Of a stretch of DNA of 64,000 nucleotides, positions 51,786 through 60,371 are shown in pieces. Within the stretch, counting starts at the first letter, position 1; each line of letters opens with the position of its first letter. The DNA lies in NCBI RefSeq assembly GCF_900187605.1, contig NZ_FYEA01000007.1, positions 333,303 through 397,302 of the forward strand. Reading direction: 5' to 3'. The translations under genes were made by a program, and so were the position numbers. The notes beneath the pieces are model-generated. The model had not been told where the DNA came from. It ran no database searches and saw nothing but the letters and a program-made list of their open reading frames with translations. This DNA is from Pseudomonas sp. Irchel 3H7 (GTDB taxonomy: Bacteria; Pseudomonadota; Gammaproteobacteria; Pseudomonadales; Pseudomonadaceae).

Positions 51786-53123
51786 ATGACTCTGCGTAAA
51801 TTCGCAGGGCTAGGAGCCCTGTTGTCCATCGTAATGCCAAGCCTTGCAATGGCGGCAGACGAAGTGGCGGCCCCAGTCCTCAATTCCGGCGACACTGCCT
51901 GGATGCTCACCTCGACGGCACTCGTGCTGTTCATGACCATCCCCGGCCTGGCGCTGTTCTACGGCGGCATGGTTCGCTCGAAAAACATTCTTTCCGTGAT
52001 GATGCAGTGCTTCGCCATTACCGGTCTGATCAGCATCCTGTGGGTCATTTATGGCTACAGCATTGCGTTCGACACCACCGGCATGGAGCAGGGCGTCGTC
52101 AACTTCAACTCGTTCTTCGGCGGCATGGGCAAGGCGTTCCTCGCCGGTGTCACGCCTTCGAGCCTGACCGGCCCAGCGGCTTTGTTCCCTGAGGCGGTGT
52201 TCATCACCTTCCAGATGACCTTCGCGATCATCACCCCGGCGCTGATCGTCGGTGCGTTCGCTGAGCGGATGAAGTTCTCCGCGATGCTGATCTTCATGGG
52301 CATCTGGTTCACCCTGGTTTATGCACCGATCGCGCACATGGTCTGGTCCGGCAACGGCGGTCTGATGTGGGACTGGGGCGTACTCGACTTCGCGGGCGGC
52401 ACCGTGGTGCACATCAACGCCGGTGTCGCCGGTCTGATTGCCTGCCTGGTGCTGGGCAAGCGTAAAGGCTTCCCGACCACCCCGATGGCTCCGCACAACC
52501 TCGGTTACACCCTGATGGGCGCGGCGATGCTGTGGGTCGGCTGGTTCGGCTTCAACGCCGGCTCCGCTGCAGCGGCCAACGGCACTGCCGGCATGGCGAT
52601 GCTGGTCACTCAGATTGCTACCGCTGCTGCGGCACTGGGCTGGATGTTTGCCGAGTGGGTCACCCACGGCAAGCCAAGCGCACTGGGTATCGCATCGGGT
52701 GTGGTGGCCGGTCTGGTCGCGATTACTCCGGCTGCCGGCACCGTGGGCCCGATGGGTGCACTGGTGATCGGTCTGGCCGCAGGCGTGGTGTGCTTCTTCT
52801 GCGCCACCACCCTGAAACGCAAACTCGGTTATGACGATTCCCTGGACGCGTTCGGCGTGCACGGTATCGGCGGTATCCTCGGCGCGATCCTCACCGGTGT
52901 GTTCGCAGCTCCGGCTCTGGGTGGCTTCGGCACCGTTACCGATATCGGTGCGCAAGTCTGGATTCAGGTCAAAGGCGTGGGCTTCACGGTGATCTACACC
53001 GCGATCGTCACCTTCATCATTCTCAAGGTCCTGGACGCCGTCATGGGTCTGCGTGTGACCGAGGAAGAAGAGTCGGTTGGCCTCGATCTGGCACAACACA
53101 ACGAACGCGGCTACAACCTGTAA
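51786..53123 (+). CDS. amtB: Ammonium transporter AmtB
   Basis: 445 residues. A signal peptide (about residues 1-22, ending MAMA) precedes 11 membrane segments, the standard Amt layout. Family landmarks: GLALFYGGMVRSKN (about 55-68), GALDF-like DFAGGTVVHINAGVAGL (about 201-217, pore His168 equivalent) and FGVHGIGGILGAILTGVFA (pore His318 equivalent, about 355-373). It is in an operon with glnK and is followed by a terminator at 53143. Confidence 0.96.
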   Translation: MTLRKFAGLGALLSIVMPSLAMAADEVAAPVLNSGDTAWMLTSTALVLFMTIPGLALFYGGMVRSKNILSVMMQCFAITGLISILWVIYGYSIAFDTTGMEQGVVNFNSFFGGMGKAFLAGVTPSSLTGPAALFPEAVFITFQMTFAIITPALIVGAFAERMKFSAMLIFMGIWFTLVYAPIAHMVWSGNGGLMWDWGVLDFAGGTVVHINAGVAGLIACLVLGKRKGFPTTPMAPHNLGYTLMGAAMLWVGWFGFNAGSAAAANGTAGMAMLVTQIATAAAALGWMFAEWVTHGKPSALGIASGVVAGLVAITPAAGTVGPMGALVIGLAAGVVCFFCATTLKRKLGYDDSLDAFGVHGIGGILGAILTGVFAAPALGGFGTVTDIGAQVWIQVKGVGFTVIYTAIVTFIILKVLDAVMGLRVTEEEESVGLDLAQHNERGYNL

Positions 53124-53142
53124 GTACGCGCATTAAAAAACT

Positions 53143-53168
53143 TGCCCGGTTCGCCGGGCATTTTTTTG
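53143..53168 (+). terminator. Terminator after glnK-amtB
   Basis: The stem TGCCCGG-ttcg-CCGGGCA is followed by TTTTTTT. Confidence 0.9.
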
Positions 53169-53338
53169 TCTGGAATTTGTCGCAGAGAGAGCAGCTGAAA
53201 GGATTTTTCGTACGGCTTTGGTCGTGTTTACGACGAGCGTTTTTCTGCGGCCAATGGCTTACATCATTGCAGGATTATTAGGGCCTTTGTTTTTTCCCAG
53301 AGCGCGCTAGAATGCGCCCCGAACGTGCGGAGAACTGT

Positions 53339-53764
53339 ATGTGGCAACAGACTCTGATAACCCTGCGGGCACGGCCCCGGGGCTTTCATCTGGTAACGGA
53401 CGAGTTACTCGCGGGGCTGCCTGAACTCAGGGAGTGTCGGGTCGGTCTGTTGCATTTGTGGCTGCAGCATACCTCGGCGTCGTTGACCATCAACGAGAAC
53501 GCCGATCCGGCGGTACGTCGCGACTTCGAACGATTTTTCAATCGTCTGATCCCACAAGGAACAGACGGCTATGAGCATAACGACGAAGGCCTGGACGACC
53601 TCCCGGCGCACTTCAAGGCCAGCGTGCTTGGCTGCCAGATCAGTCTGCCGGTTTCGGCAGGTCGCCTGGCACTGGGGACCTGGCAAGGCGTTTATCTGGG
53701 CGAGCACCGTGATCATGGCGGTGCTCGAAAAGTCCTCGCCACCTTGCACGGTGAAGGGGCATAA
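53339..53764 (+). CDS. YjbQ family protein
   Basis: 141 residues, UPF0047/YjbQ. The family core is visible as LHLWLQHTSASLTINENADP (about residues 36-55), EGLDDLPAHFKASVLG near 84 and LALGTWQGVYLGEHRD near 110. Members show weak thiamine phosphate synthase activity; the true role is unsettled. The start at 53339 (MWQQTLITLRARPRG) is preferred to an ATG nine codons earlier, on family length. Confidence 0.9.
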   Translation: MWQQTLITLRARPRGFHLVTDELLAGLPELRECRVGLLHLWLQHTSASLTINENADPAVRRDFERFFNRLIPQGTDGYEHNDEGLDDLPAHFKASVLGCQISLPVSAGRLALGTWQGVYLGEHRDHGGARKVLATLHGEGA

Positions 53765-53866
53765 ACCGTTGGTCACCAATGGTTACTGATTTTTTAACGG
53801 CGACTTTCGACAGTTGCCAAAGCTGGTCTATAACTAATCTGCTTTTCGCAAGTCATGAGGTAGAAC

Positions 53867-54193
53867 ATGAGCGACGATGATCTGGAAAACGACGACCTCG
53901 AAGTAGGCGACGAAGACGAGGCCGAGGAAGGTCTGGAAGCAGCAGCGGAAGACGTTGCTGACGACGATGGTGGCGACGATACGCCGGCCCCTGCTGCCAA
54001 AGGCAAAGCCAAGGCTGCGGTGTCGGTAGACGAGTTGCCGAGCATTGAAGCCAAGAACAAGGAGCGCGACGCCCTGGCCAAGGCCATGGAAGAGTTCCTG
54101 TCGCGCGGCGGAAAAGTGCAGGAAGTGGAGGCCAATGTGGTCGCCGATCCGCCGAAGAAGCCAGACAACAAGTACGGTAGCCGCCCTATCTGA
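53867..54193 (+). CDS. sutA: RNA polymerase-binding transcription factor SutA
   Basis: 108 residues. The first half is strongly acidic (MSDDDLENDDLEVGDEDEAE and on), the middle is Ala/Lys-rich, and the C-terminus is VVADPPKKPDNKYGSRPI. This layout is that of SutA, a disordered Pseudomonas factor that binds RNA polymerase and aids transcription of ribosomal and maintenance genes in slow growth. It sits between yjbQ and yigB-xerC, the known sutA context. Confidence 0.85.
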   Translation: MSDDDLENDDLEVGDEDEAEEGLEAAAEDVADDDGGDDTPAPAAKGKAKAAVSVDELPSIEAKNKERDALAKAMEEFLSRGGKVQEVEANVVADPPKKPDNKYGSRPI

Positions 54194-54214
54194 GGCGTGC
54201 CGCTGGCTTGCTGA

Positions 54215-54242
54215 AAAGGCCCGCCGTCGCTGCGGGCTTTTT
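54215..54242 (+). terminator. Terminator after sutA
   Basis: AAAAGGCCCGC-cgtcgct-GCGGGCTTTTT, 21 bases after the stop codon. Confidence 0.8.
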
Positions 54243-54257
54243 CATGGGTGATGAAAA

Positions 54258-54337
54258 GATCAAAAGATCGCAGCCTTCGGCAGCTCCTACATTGGAATGC
54301 GTTTCCCTGTAGGAGCTGCCGAAGGCTGCGATCTTTT
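54258..54337. repeat. Palindromic repeat, GCAGCTCCTACAG family
   Basis: AAAAGATCGCAGCCTTCGGC and its mirrored copy, almost perfect, with a 20-base loop. Its right end touches the stop codon of yigB. Confidence 0.85.
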
Positions 54338-55035
54338 CAGCGGTTCCAGCGTGCGAGCACGGCTGGCAAATCGCTCAGGCTACGAATCTCGGCATCCGGC
54401 AAACGATCCGCTTCCCAGACCTTGCCCGCCGGGTTAAACCAGATCGCCCGCAACCCGGCTTGCTGTGCCCCGGCAATGTCATCGCCCGGATGATCACCGA
54501 TGTGCACAGCGGTTTCGGCGGTGGCGCCACCGCGTTGCAGAGCCTCATGAAAAAGCCGCGCATCCGGTTTGGCGATGCCGATATCTTCCGCGCAAAGCGC
54601 AAACTTGAAGTAGTCCGCCAGACCCAATCGACGCACATCAGCATTGCCATTGGTGACCACGCCAAGCGCATAGTGATTGGCGAGAATCTCCAGCACCGGC
54701 TCGACTTCAGGAAAAACTTCGATCTGATGCCGTGCATGCAGAAACACTTCAAAGCCCTTGTCTGCCAGGTCGGTTGCTTCACCATGGGCGTAACCAGCGT
54801 CTTCCATCGCATGAAACAACACCCGCCGACGCAGAGCGCTGATCCGATGCTTGAGTCCCGGCTCGCCGGCCAACACCCGCTCACGAATCGCCCACAAATG
54901 CTCCACCGGCACCGCGCCCAGATTCGGCGCATGTTCGCTCAGCCATTCGCGCAATATCGCTTCGGCACTGACGATCACCGGGGCGGTGTCCCACAAGGTG
55001 TCGTCGAGGTCGAAGGTGATCAACTGGATGCTCAT
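54337..55035 (-). CDS. yigB: HAD phosphatase, YigB-like
   Basis: 232 residues. HAD motif I is ITFDLDDTLWDT (about residues 5-16, nucleophile Asp10), motif II VVTNGN near 125, and motif III/IV GIAKPDARLF and HIGDHPGDDIAGA near 154-185. YigB enzymes dephosphorylate FMN and the flavin precursor aminoribitylamino-uracil phosphate. The ATG at 55033-55035 overlaps the xerC stop by four bases (ATGA), so translation is coupled; xerC-yigB is a conserved pair. Confidence 0.9.
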   Translation of the reverse strand: MSIQLITFDLDDTLWDTAPVIVSAEAILREWLSEHAPNLGAVPVEHLWAIRERVLAGEPGLKHRISALRRRVLFHAMEDAGYAHGEATDLADKGFEVFLHARHQIEVFPEVEPVLEILANHYALGVVTNGNADVRRLGLADYFKFALCAEDIGIAKPDARLFHEALQRGGATAETAVHIGDHPGDDIAGAQQAGLRAIWFNPAGKVWEADRLPDAEIRSLSDLPAVLARWNR

Positions 55036-55931
55036 GAATCGTCGCCTTTCATGCGTTTGGCCCGTGGGTGGGCGCTGTCGTAGACCGCCGCCAGGTGCTG
55101 GAAGTCCAGGTGGGTGTAGATCTGCGTGGTCTTGATATCTGAGTGGCCGAGCAGTTCCTGCACGGCGCGCAGGTCCTGCGAGGATTCCAGCAAGTGGCTG
55201 GCGAAGGAGTGGCGCAGCATGTGCGGGTGCAGGTTCTGTCCCAGTTCTCGTTCGCCGGCCAGTTTGACCCGCACCTGAATCGCTCGTGGACCGAGGCGTC
55301 GGCCTTGCTGGCTGACGAATACGGCGTCGTCTGCGGGGTTGGTCATGGCCCGTAACGGTAGCCATTGTTCCAGTGCTTCGCGGGCCTTTTTACCCACCGG
55401 CAGCAGTCGGGTCTTGCTGCCCTTGCCGAGCACTTGAACCATACCGTCAGCAAGATCCAGCTGATCAAGATTGAGCCCGGTCAGTTCGGAAAGGCGCAGG
55501 CCGGAGGAATAGAACAACTCCAGAATCGCCTGATCGCGCCGCGCAAGAAAATCATCCTCGACCGCACCTTCAAGCAGTTGCAGCGCACGGTCAGTGTCGA
55601 GGGTTTTCGGCAGGCGACGCTCACCTTTCGGCGGCGCCAGACCGGTCGCCGGATCGTGGTCGCAAAGGCCTTCGCGGTTGAGGTAGTGATAGAGCCCACG
55701 CACCGCCGACAGCAGCCGCGCGAGGCTGCGCGAGGATTGGCCTTGCGCATGCAGACGAGCGATCAGGCTGCGCAGGCGCTGAATATCCAGCGCCGCCCAA
55801 CTGCCGATGTTTTGCTTCACGCACCAGCCAAGGACTTTATCGAGGTCGCGGCGGTAGGCCGACAGGGTGTGCGGCGACACCTGTCGCTCACTGCGCAGGT
55901 GTTCGCAGTAAGCGTCCAGTTGCCGTTCCAT
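55032..55931 (-). CDS. xerC: Tyrosine recombinase XerC
   Basis: Resolves chromosome dimers at dif with XerD and FtsK; 299 residues. N-terminal SAM-like core-binding domain about 1-85 (LDAYCEHLRSERQVSPHTLS). Catalytic residues: Arg in SGLRLSELTGL near 148, the Lys region GKGSKTRLLPVG near 170, HMLRHSFASHLLE (His-x-x-Arg) near 240-252, and nucleophile Tyr in TTQIYTHL near 275. Upstream DUF484 ends 2 bases before its start, and yigB overlaps its stop. Confidence 0.96.
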   Translation of the reverse strand: MERQLDAYCEHLRSERQVSPHTLSAYRRDLDKVLGWCVKQNIGSWAALDIQRLRSLIARLHAQGQSSRSLARLLSAVRGLYHYLNREGLCDHDPATGLAPPKGERRLPKTLDTDRALQLLEGAVEDDFLARRDQAILELFYSSGLRLSELTGLNLDQLDLADGMVQVLGKGSKTRLLPVGKKAREALEQWLPLRAMTNPADDAVFVSQQGRRLGPRAIQVRVKLAGERELGQNLHPHMLRHSFASHLLESSQDLRAVQELLGHSDIKTTQIYTHLDFQHLAAVYDSAHPRAKRMKGDDS

Positions 55932-55933
55932 GT

Positions 55934-56659
55934 TCAGCGTACCGAGCGCAGGGAGCTGTTGACCCGTGGCAGCACGCGGCCCATGACTTCGGCGATGTAG
56001 CTGAGGAACAGCGTGCCCACCGAACTCTTGTAGTGCTGCGGATCACGGCTGGCGATCGCCAGAATGCCGTGAATGCCTTGATGGCTGACCGCGACGACAG
56101 CGGTGGAACCGATCTGCTTGCGCTGCTCTTCGCCGAAGAGGAAGTCCAGTTCATGCTCACGCAGGCTGCCGCTGATGCTTTTGCCTTCGGTGAGCAGGCC
56201 GCCGATGGCGACTTGCGCGTCAGCGTGAGTGACCCAGCGGCCAACCGGTGCCGGGTTATCGCCAAGCAAAATAAGGCTGACAAAAGGCACCTGGAAATCC
56301 TGGCGCAGACTGTCTTCGACGCTGATCACCACGTCTTCCAGGCTGCTGGCGTCCATCAGGGACAGGATCAAGCGACGAGTCTTGTCGAACAGGCGATCGT
56401 TGTCGCGGGCGACGTCCATCAAATGCGAGAGGCGGTGACGCATCTCGATGTTGCGGTCGCGCAGGATAGTCATCTGCCGCTCGACTAAGGACACGGTGTC
56501 ACCGCGCTGGTGAGGAATGCGCAAGGCGGGCAGCAATTCCTGGTGCTCGACGAAGAAGTCCGGATGAGCCTCCAGGTATGCGGCAACCGCTGCCGCCTCC
56601 AGGCTCTCGGACGCTGATTCGTCGGACTGTCGGGCGGGTACCTGAGGCTTATCGGTCAT
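55934..56659 (-). CDS. DUF484 family protein
   Basis: 241 residues, GAF-like DUF484. N-terminal ESLEAAAVAAYLEAHPDFFV with the helix that follows (LVERQMTILRDRNIEMRHRL) is the family signature. The function is unknown; the gene is almost always found between dapF and xerC. It starts 13 bases after dapF and ends 2 bases before xerC. Confidence 0.92.
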   Translation of the reverse strand: MTDKPQVPARQSDESASESLEAAAVAAYLEAHPDFFVEHQELLPALRIPHQRGDTVSLVERQMTILRDRNIEMRHRLSHLMDVARDNDRLFDKTRRLILSLMDASSLEDVVISVEDSLRQDFQVPFVSLILLGDNPAPVGRWVTHADAQVAIGGLLTEGKSISGSLREHELDFLFGEEQRKQIGSTAVVAVSHQGIHGILAIASRDPQHYKSSVGTLFLSYIAEVMGRVLPRVNSSLRSVR

Positions 56660-56672
56660 GGTTTCTGCTCAC

Positions 56673-57503
56673 TCAAAGACGTACTTGTCCTTCGTATACA
56701 CGCACTGCCGGACCGGTCATCAGCACCGGTTGACCAGGGCCAGCCCATTCAATGGACAGACGCCCGCCAGGCAGGTCGATCAATAGCGGCGAATCCATCC
56801 ACCCCTGGCTGATCGCAGCGACAGCCGCTGCACACGCACCGGTACCGCAGGCCTGGGTTTCCCCGGCGCCACGTTCCCACACGCGCAGTTGCGCGCGGTT
56901 GCGGTCGATGACCTGGAGAAAACCGACATTGACCCGCGCCGGGAAGCGCGGGTGGTGTTCGATTTTCGGCCCCAGTTCATGCACCGGTGCACTGTTGATG
57001 TCTTGCACGCGCAATACGGCGTGCGGGTTGCCCATCGACACGGCGGCCAGCTCGACCGTGGTGCCGTCGACTTCCAGCTGATAGCTGGTCGCCTGGGCTG
57101 GTGCGTCGAACGGAATGTCCGCCGGCACCAGACGCGGGGCGCCCATGTTCACACCGATCTGGCCGTCGTTACGCACGTCCAGTTCGATGATGCCGCCCTT
57201 GGTCTCGACGCGGATCTGCCGTTTGGCGGTCAGACGCTTGTCGAGCACGAAACGGGCGAAGCAGCGCGCACCGTTGCCGCACTGCTCAACTTCGGATCCG
57301 TCGGAGTTGAAGATCCGATAACGGAAATCCACGTCCGGGTTGCTCGGCGCCTCGACGATCAGCAATTGGTCGAAGCCAATGCCAGTGTGGCGGTCGCCCC
57401 ATTGCTTGGCGTGCTTTGGCTGAATATGCGCGTGCTGGCTGACCAGGTCGAGAACCATGAAGTCATTGCCCAAGCCGTGCATTTTAGTAAAACGCAGCAG
57501 CAT
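56673..57503 (-). CDS. dapF: Diaminopimelate epimerase
   Basis: Converts LL- to meso-diaminopimelate for lysine and peptidoglycan; 276 residues. The two catalytic cysteines are in CGNGARCFARF (Cys near 75) and ETQACGTGACAAA (Cys near 219). The start MLLRFTKMHGLGNDFMVLD is exact for the family. It is 3 bases after lysA. Confidence 0.97.
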   Translation of the reverse strand: MLLRFTKMHGLGNDFMVLDLVSQHAHIQPKHAKQWGDRHTGIGFDQLLIVEAPSNPDVDFRYRIFNSDGSEVEQCGNGARCFARFVLDKRLTAKRQIRVETKGGIIELDVRNDGQIGVNMGAPRLVPADIPFDAPAQATSYQLEVDGTTVELAAVSMGNPHAVLRVQDINSAPVHELGPKIEHHPRFPARVNVGFLQVIDRNRAQLRVWERGAGETQACGTGACAAAVAAISQGWMDSPLLIDLPGGRLSIEWAGPGQPVLMTGPAVRVYEGQVRL

Positions 57504-57506
57504 GGG

Positions 57507-58754
57507 TTACTCCGGCAGCAGGCTTTCGCCGGCAAACAGCTCAGCCACGGTTTCGCGGCGGCGCACTTCAAAAACCTGGTCACCGTCTACCAGCACCTCA
57601 GCGGCACGGCCGCGGGTGTTGTAGTTGGAACTCATCACGAAACCGTAGGCACCCGCCGAATGCACGGCCAGCAGATCGCCTTCGGCCAAGGCCAATTCGC
57701 GATCCTTGGCGAGGAAGTCGCCGGTTTCGCAGATCGGGCCGACGATGTCGTATTTGCGCGCAGCGGAGTCACGCGGTTTGACCGCGGTAACGTCCATCCA
57801 CGCCTGATACAGCGCCGGGCGGATCAGGTCGTTCATCGCCGCGTCGACGATGGCAAAATCTTTGTGCTCGGTGTGCTTGAGGTACTCGACCTGAGTCAGC
57901 AGCACGCCAGCATTGGCAACGATGAAACGGCCTGGCTCGAACACCAGCGCCAGATCACGACCGTTCAGACGCTCGCGCACAGCTTTGATGTAGTCGGCAG
58001 CCAGCGGCGGCTCTTCATCGCGATAACGCACGCCCAAACCGCCGCCGAGATCGATGTGGCGCAGGTGAATGCCGCAATCGCCGAGGCGATCGACCAGATC
58101 CAGCAGGCGATCGAGGGCATCGAGGAACGGTGGCAGCGTGGTCAGTTGCGAACCGATGTGGCAGTCGACGCCGACCACTTCGAGGTTCGGCAGATGCGCG
58201 GCGCGCACGTACACGTCTTCGGCGTCGGCGATGGCGATGCCGAACTTGTTCTCTTTGAGACCGGTGGAAATGTACGGGTGGGTGCCGGCATCGACGTCCG
58301 GGTTCACCCGCAGCGACACCGGTGCGCGAACGCCCAGTTCGGCGGCAACCACTTGCAGGCGCTCGAGCTCATCGGTGGATTCGACGTTGAAGCAGTGCAC
58401 GCCGACTTCCAGTGCGCGACGCATGTCGTCACGGGTCTTGCCGACACCGGAGAAGACGATCTTGTCAGCGCTGCCGCCAGCGGCGAGTACGCGTTCCAGC
58501 TCGCCACGGGAAACGATGTCGAAACCGGCGCCGAGACGGGCCAGGACATTCAGTACGCCGAGGTTGGAGTTGGCTTTGACCGCAAAGCAGACCAGATGCG
58601 GCATGCCGGCCAACGCATCGGCGTAAGCCAGATACTGGGCTTCGATGTGCGCGCGCGAGTAGACGTAAGTGGGCGTGCCGAAGCGGTCGGCGATGGCGGA
58701 CAGCGCCACACCTTCCGCGAACAGCTCCCCGCCACGGTAGTTAAAAGCGTCCAT
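57507..58754 (-). CDS. lysA: Diaminopimelate decarboxylase
   Basis: Last step of lysine synthesis, 415 residues, PLP enzyme. The PLP lysine is in CFAVKANSNLGVL near residue 58, the glycine loop HIDLGGGLGVRY near 236, the substrate residues EPGRFIVANAGVLL near 275, and the catalytic Cys in GPICETGDFLAKDR near 343. It lies 9 bases downstream of lptM and 3 upstream of dapF: one operon lptM-lysA-dapF-DUF484-xerC-yigB. Confidence 0.97.
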   Translation of the reverse strand: MDAFNYRGGELFAEGVALSAIADRFGTPTYVYSRAHIEAQYLAYADALAGMPHLVCFAVKANSNLGVLNVLARLGAGFDIVSRGELERVLAAGGSADKIVFSGVGKTRDDMRRALEVGVHCFNVESTDELERLQVVAAELGVRAPVSLRVNPDVDAGTHPYISTGLKENKFGIAIADAEDVYVRAAHLPNLEVVGVDCHIGSQLTTLPPFLDALDRLLDLVDRLGDCGIHLRHIDLGGGLGVRYRDEEPPLAADYIKAVRERLNGRDLALVFEPGRFIVANAGVLLTQVEYLKHTEHKDFAIVDAAMNDLIRPALYQAWMDVTAVKPRDSAARKYDIVGPICETGDFLAKDRELALAEGDLLAVHSAGAYGFVMSSNYNTRGRAAEVLVDGDQVFEVRRRETVAELFAGESLLPE

Positions 58755-58763
58755 GGCGATCCC

Positions 58764-58937
58764 TTATTGGTAAACGTCGTGCTTGTGTGCTTTGGACGGC
58801 TGCTTCTGCGAAGACTGGGCTTGCTCGGCCGGGTCCTGATCGTCATCCGGCAGGTACAGCGGGCCTTTTTGACCACAGGCCGAAACGAGGCAGGCAACCG
58901 CGACGAGCGCAGCAAGGGAAGAGATCAGGCGCTTCAT
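58764..58937 (-). CDS. lptM: LPS assembly lipoprotein LptM (LppL/YifL)
   Basis: 57 residues. The signal peptide ends in the lipobox LVSAC (Cys21), followed by the family motif CGQKGPLYLP. LptM binds the outer-membrane LptD-LptE translocon and helps its oxidative maturation. It is usually encoded just upstream of lysA, as here. Start ATG 58935-58937, stop TAA 58764-58766. Confidence 0.93.
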   Translation of the reverse strand: MKRLISSLAALVAVACLVSACGQKGPLYLPDDDQDPAEQAQSSQKQPSKAHKHDVYQ

Positions 58938-59060
58938 GGCGAAATCCTTGAAAATGCGTTAATTGCGCCGGAGTATACCGGCCACCCGGCAGCTTGCCTA
59001 TGCGAGGGGGTTCCCGTCCGGCGGGGCTTGCCCAAAGCTGCCCGAACCGCCGCAATACCT

Positions 59061-59150
59061 TGTAGGAGTGAGCCTGCTCGCGATCGCGGTGTGTCAGCCA
59101 GCGATAATGTTGGATGTGCCGGCCATTCGCGAGCAGGCTCGCACCCACAG
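59061..59150. repeat. Palindromic repeat, GAGCCTGCTCGCGA family
   Basis: TGTAGGAGTGAGCCTGCTCG and CGCGAGCAGGCTCGCACCCACAG, about 45 bases apart, between the divergent lptM and cyaY. Confidence 0.85.
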
Positions 59151-59264
59151 GGTTCGGTGTTGATGGGCCGGCAGGTGCTTGGTCGTTAATCTTTGCAATC
59201 GGCCGGAAGCGTCCGTATCTTTCGGCGCTTGAGCCTGATCAGAACATTTTTTGAGGTTGCCGCA

Positions 59265-59597
59265 ATGAGTTTGTCCGAAGCCCGTTTCCACGATCTGGTC
59301 GATGAAACCCAGGAAAAACTGGAAGACATCTTTGATGAAAGCGACCTGGATATCGACATGGAGAACTCGGCCGGTGTGCTTACCGTCAAGTTCGAAAACG
59401 GCTCGCAGCTGATCTTCAGCCGCCAGGAACCGCTGCGTCAGCTGTGGCTGGCGGCGGTGTCCGGTGGTTTCCACTTCGACTACGACGAAGAAAGCGAGCG
59501 CTGGATGTGCGACAAGAGCGAAGAGCAATTGGGCGAAATGCTCGAGCGCATCGTCAAGCAGCAGGCTGGCGCCGAATTCGACTTCGAAGGTCTGTGA
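59265..59597 (+). CDS. cyaY: Frataxin-like iron-sulfur protein CyaY
   Basis: 110 residues. The acidic first helix (SEARFHDLVDETQEKLEDIF) and the central sheet with WLAAVSGGFHFDYDEESERW are those of frataxins, which bind iron and modulate IscS in Fe-S cluster assembly. The start ATG at 59265 gives MSLSEARFHDLVDE; 24 upstream codons are excluded. A DUF1289 gene follows after 4 bases. Confidence 0.95.
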   Translation: MSLSEARFHDLVDETQEKLEDIFDESDLDIDMENSAGVLTVKFENGSQLIFSRQEPLRQLWLAAVSGGFHFDYDEESERWMCDKSEEQLGEMLERIVKQQAGAEFDFEGL

Positions 59598-59601
59598 TTC
59601 C

Positions 59602-59826
59602 GTGACTGACACCGCTCCCGTTCGTCCACCGAAGCCGCTTTACAGCAACATCAGCCCGGCCGTGCCCTCGCCGTGCAGCGGTGTGTGCCGGCTGGATGAG
59701 CACAAGGTCTGCCTCGGCTGCTTCCGCCATGTCGAAGACATTCGCGAATGGCGCTCGGCGGACGACCAGCGGCGACGGGTAATTTGCGCGCAGGCGTCGC
59801 AGCGCAAACAGTGCGGCGGGGCGTGA
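59602..59826 (+). CDS. DUF1289 domain protein
   Basis: 74 residues, starting with GTG (59602). The cysteine-rich motif PCSGVCRLDEHKVCLGCFR (about residues 28-46) followed by EIREW-like DIREWR is the DUF1289 signature, probably a small metal-binding protein of unknown role. It is only 4 bases after cyaY, so both are on one transcript, which ends at the hairpin at 59888. Confidence 0.85.
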   Translation: MTDTAPVRPPKPLYSNISPAVPSPCSGVCRLDEHKVCLGCFRHVEDIREWRSADDQRRRVICAQASQRKQCGGA

Positions 59827-59887
59827 CTTGTATATTTTTTGAGCTGTGATAGTGTCCGAACACGCCTCAACCCATCGAGGCCTGGTG

Positions 59888-59924
59888 AAAACCCCGTCTT
59901 TTTTGGCGGGGTTTTGCTTTTTTT
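59888..59924 (+). terminator. Terminator between the DUF1289 gene and rnk
   Basis: AAAACCCCG..CGGGGTTTT with a 10-base T-rich loop, then TTTTTTT. Confidence 0.8.
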
Positions 59925-59954
59925 GTGTGCAGAAGAAAGGAGTCTGCCCGGATC

Positions 59955-60365
59955 ATGACCGCACCTTCCATCACCCTTACCCGTCTGGACGTGCAACGTC
60001 TGGAGCGCCTGATCGACAGCCTGGATGACACGCTGCCGGGCGTGATTGCGCTGCAAACCGAGCTGGATCGCGCCGACACCGTGGTTGGCCACGATGAAGT
60101 GCCTGCCGATGTCGTGACGATGAATTCCCGCGTGCATTGCCGTGAAGAAGGCAGTGGCAAGGACTACCACCTGACGCTGGTCTATCCCAAGGATGCCAAC
60201 GCCGATCAAGGCAAGATTTCCATTCTGGCACCCGTCGGCAGCGCACTGCTGGGCCTGAAAGTCGGTCAACACATCGACTGGCCGGCCCCGGGTGGCAAGA
60301 CCCTCAAACTGACCTTGCTGGAAGTTGAATCGCAACCGGCCAACGGTGGCGCGTTCCCCGAGTAA
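59955..60365 (+). CDS. rnk: Regulator of nucleoside diphosphate kinase, Rnk
   Basis: 136 residues. An N-terminal coiled coil (TLTRLDVQRLERLIDSLD) precedes a GreA/GreB C-terminal-like domain (LTLVYPKDANADQGKISILA; GSALLGLKVGQHIDW). Rnk binds RNA polymerase like Gre factors but has a shorter coiled coil without the catalytic acid pair. The start at 59955 follows the ribosome binding site-like AAAGGAG. It converges on cyaA. Confidence 0.92.
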   Translation: MTAPSITLTRLDVQRLERLIDSLDDTLPGVIALQTELDRADTVVGHDEVPADVVTMNSRVHCREEGSGKDYHLTLVYPKDANADQGKISILAPVGSALLGLKVGQHIDWPAPGGKTLKLTLLEVESQPANGGAFPE

Positions 60366-60371
60366 TCCGCC

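Noticed and set aside
56889..59189. A 766-codon plus-strand frame
   Set aside because: Antisense to dapF, lysA and lptM, all of which are clear; it is a codon-bias artefact.
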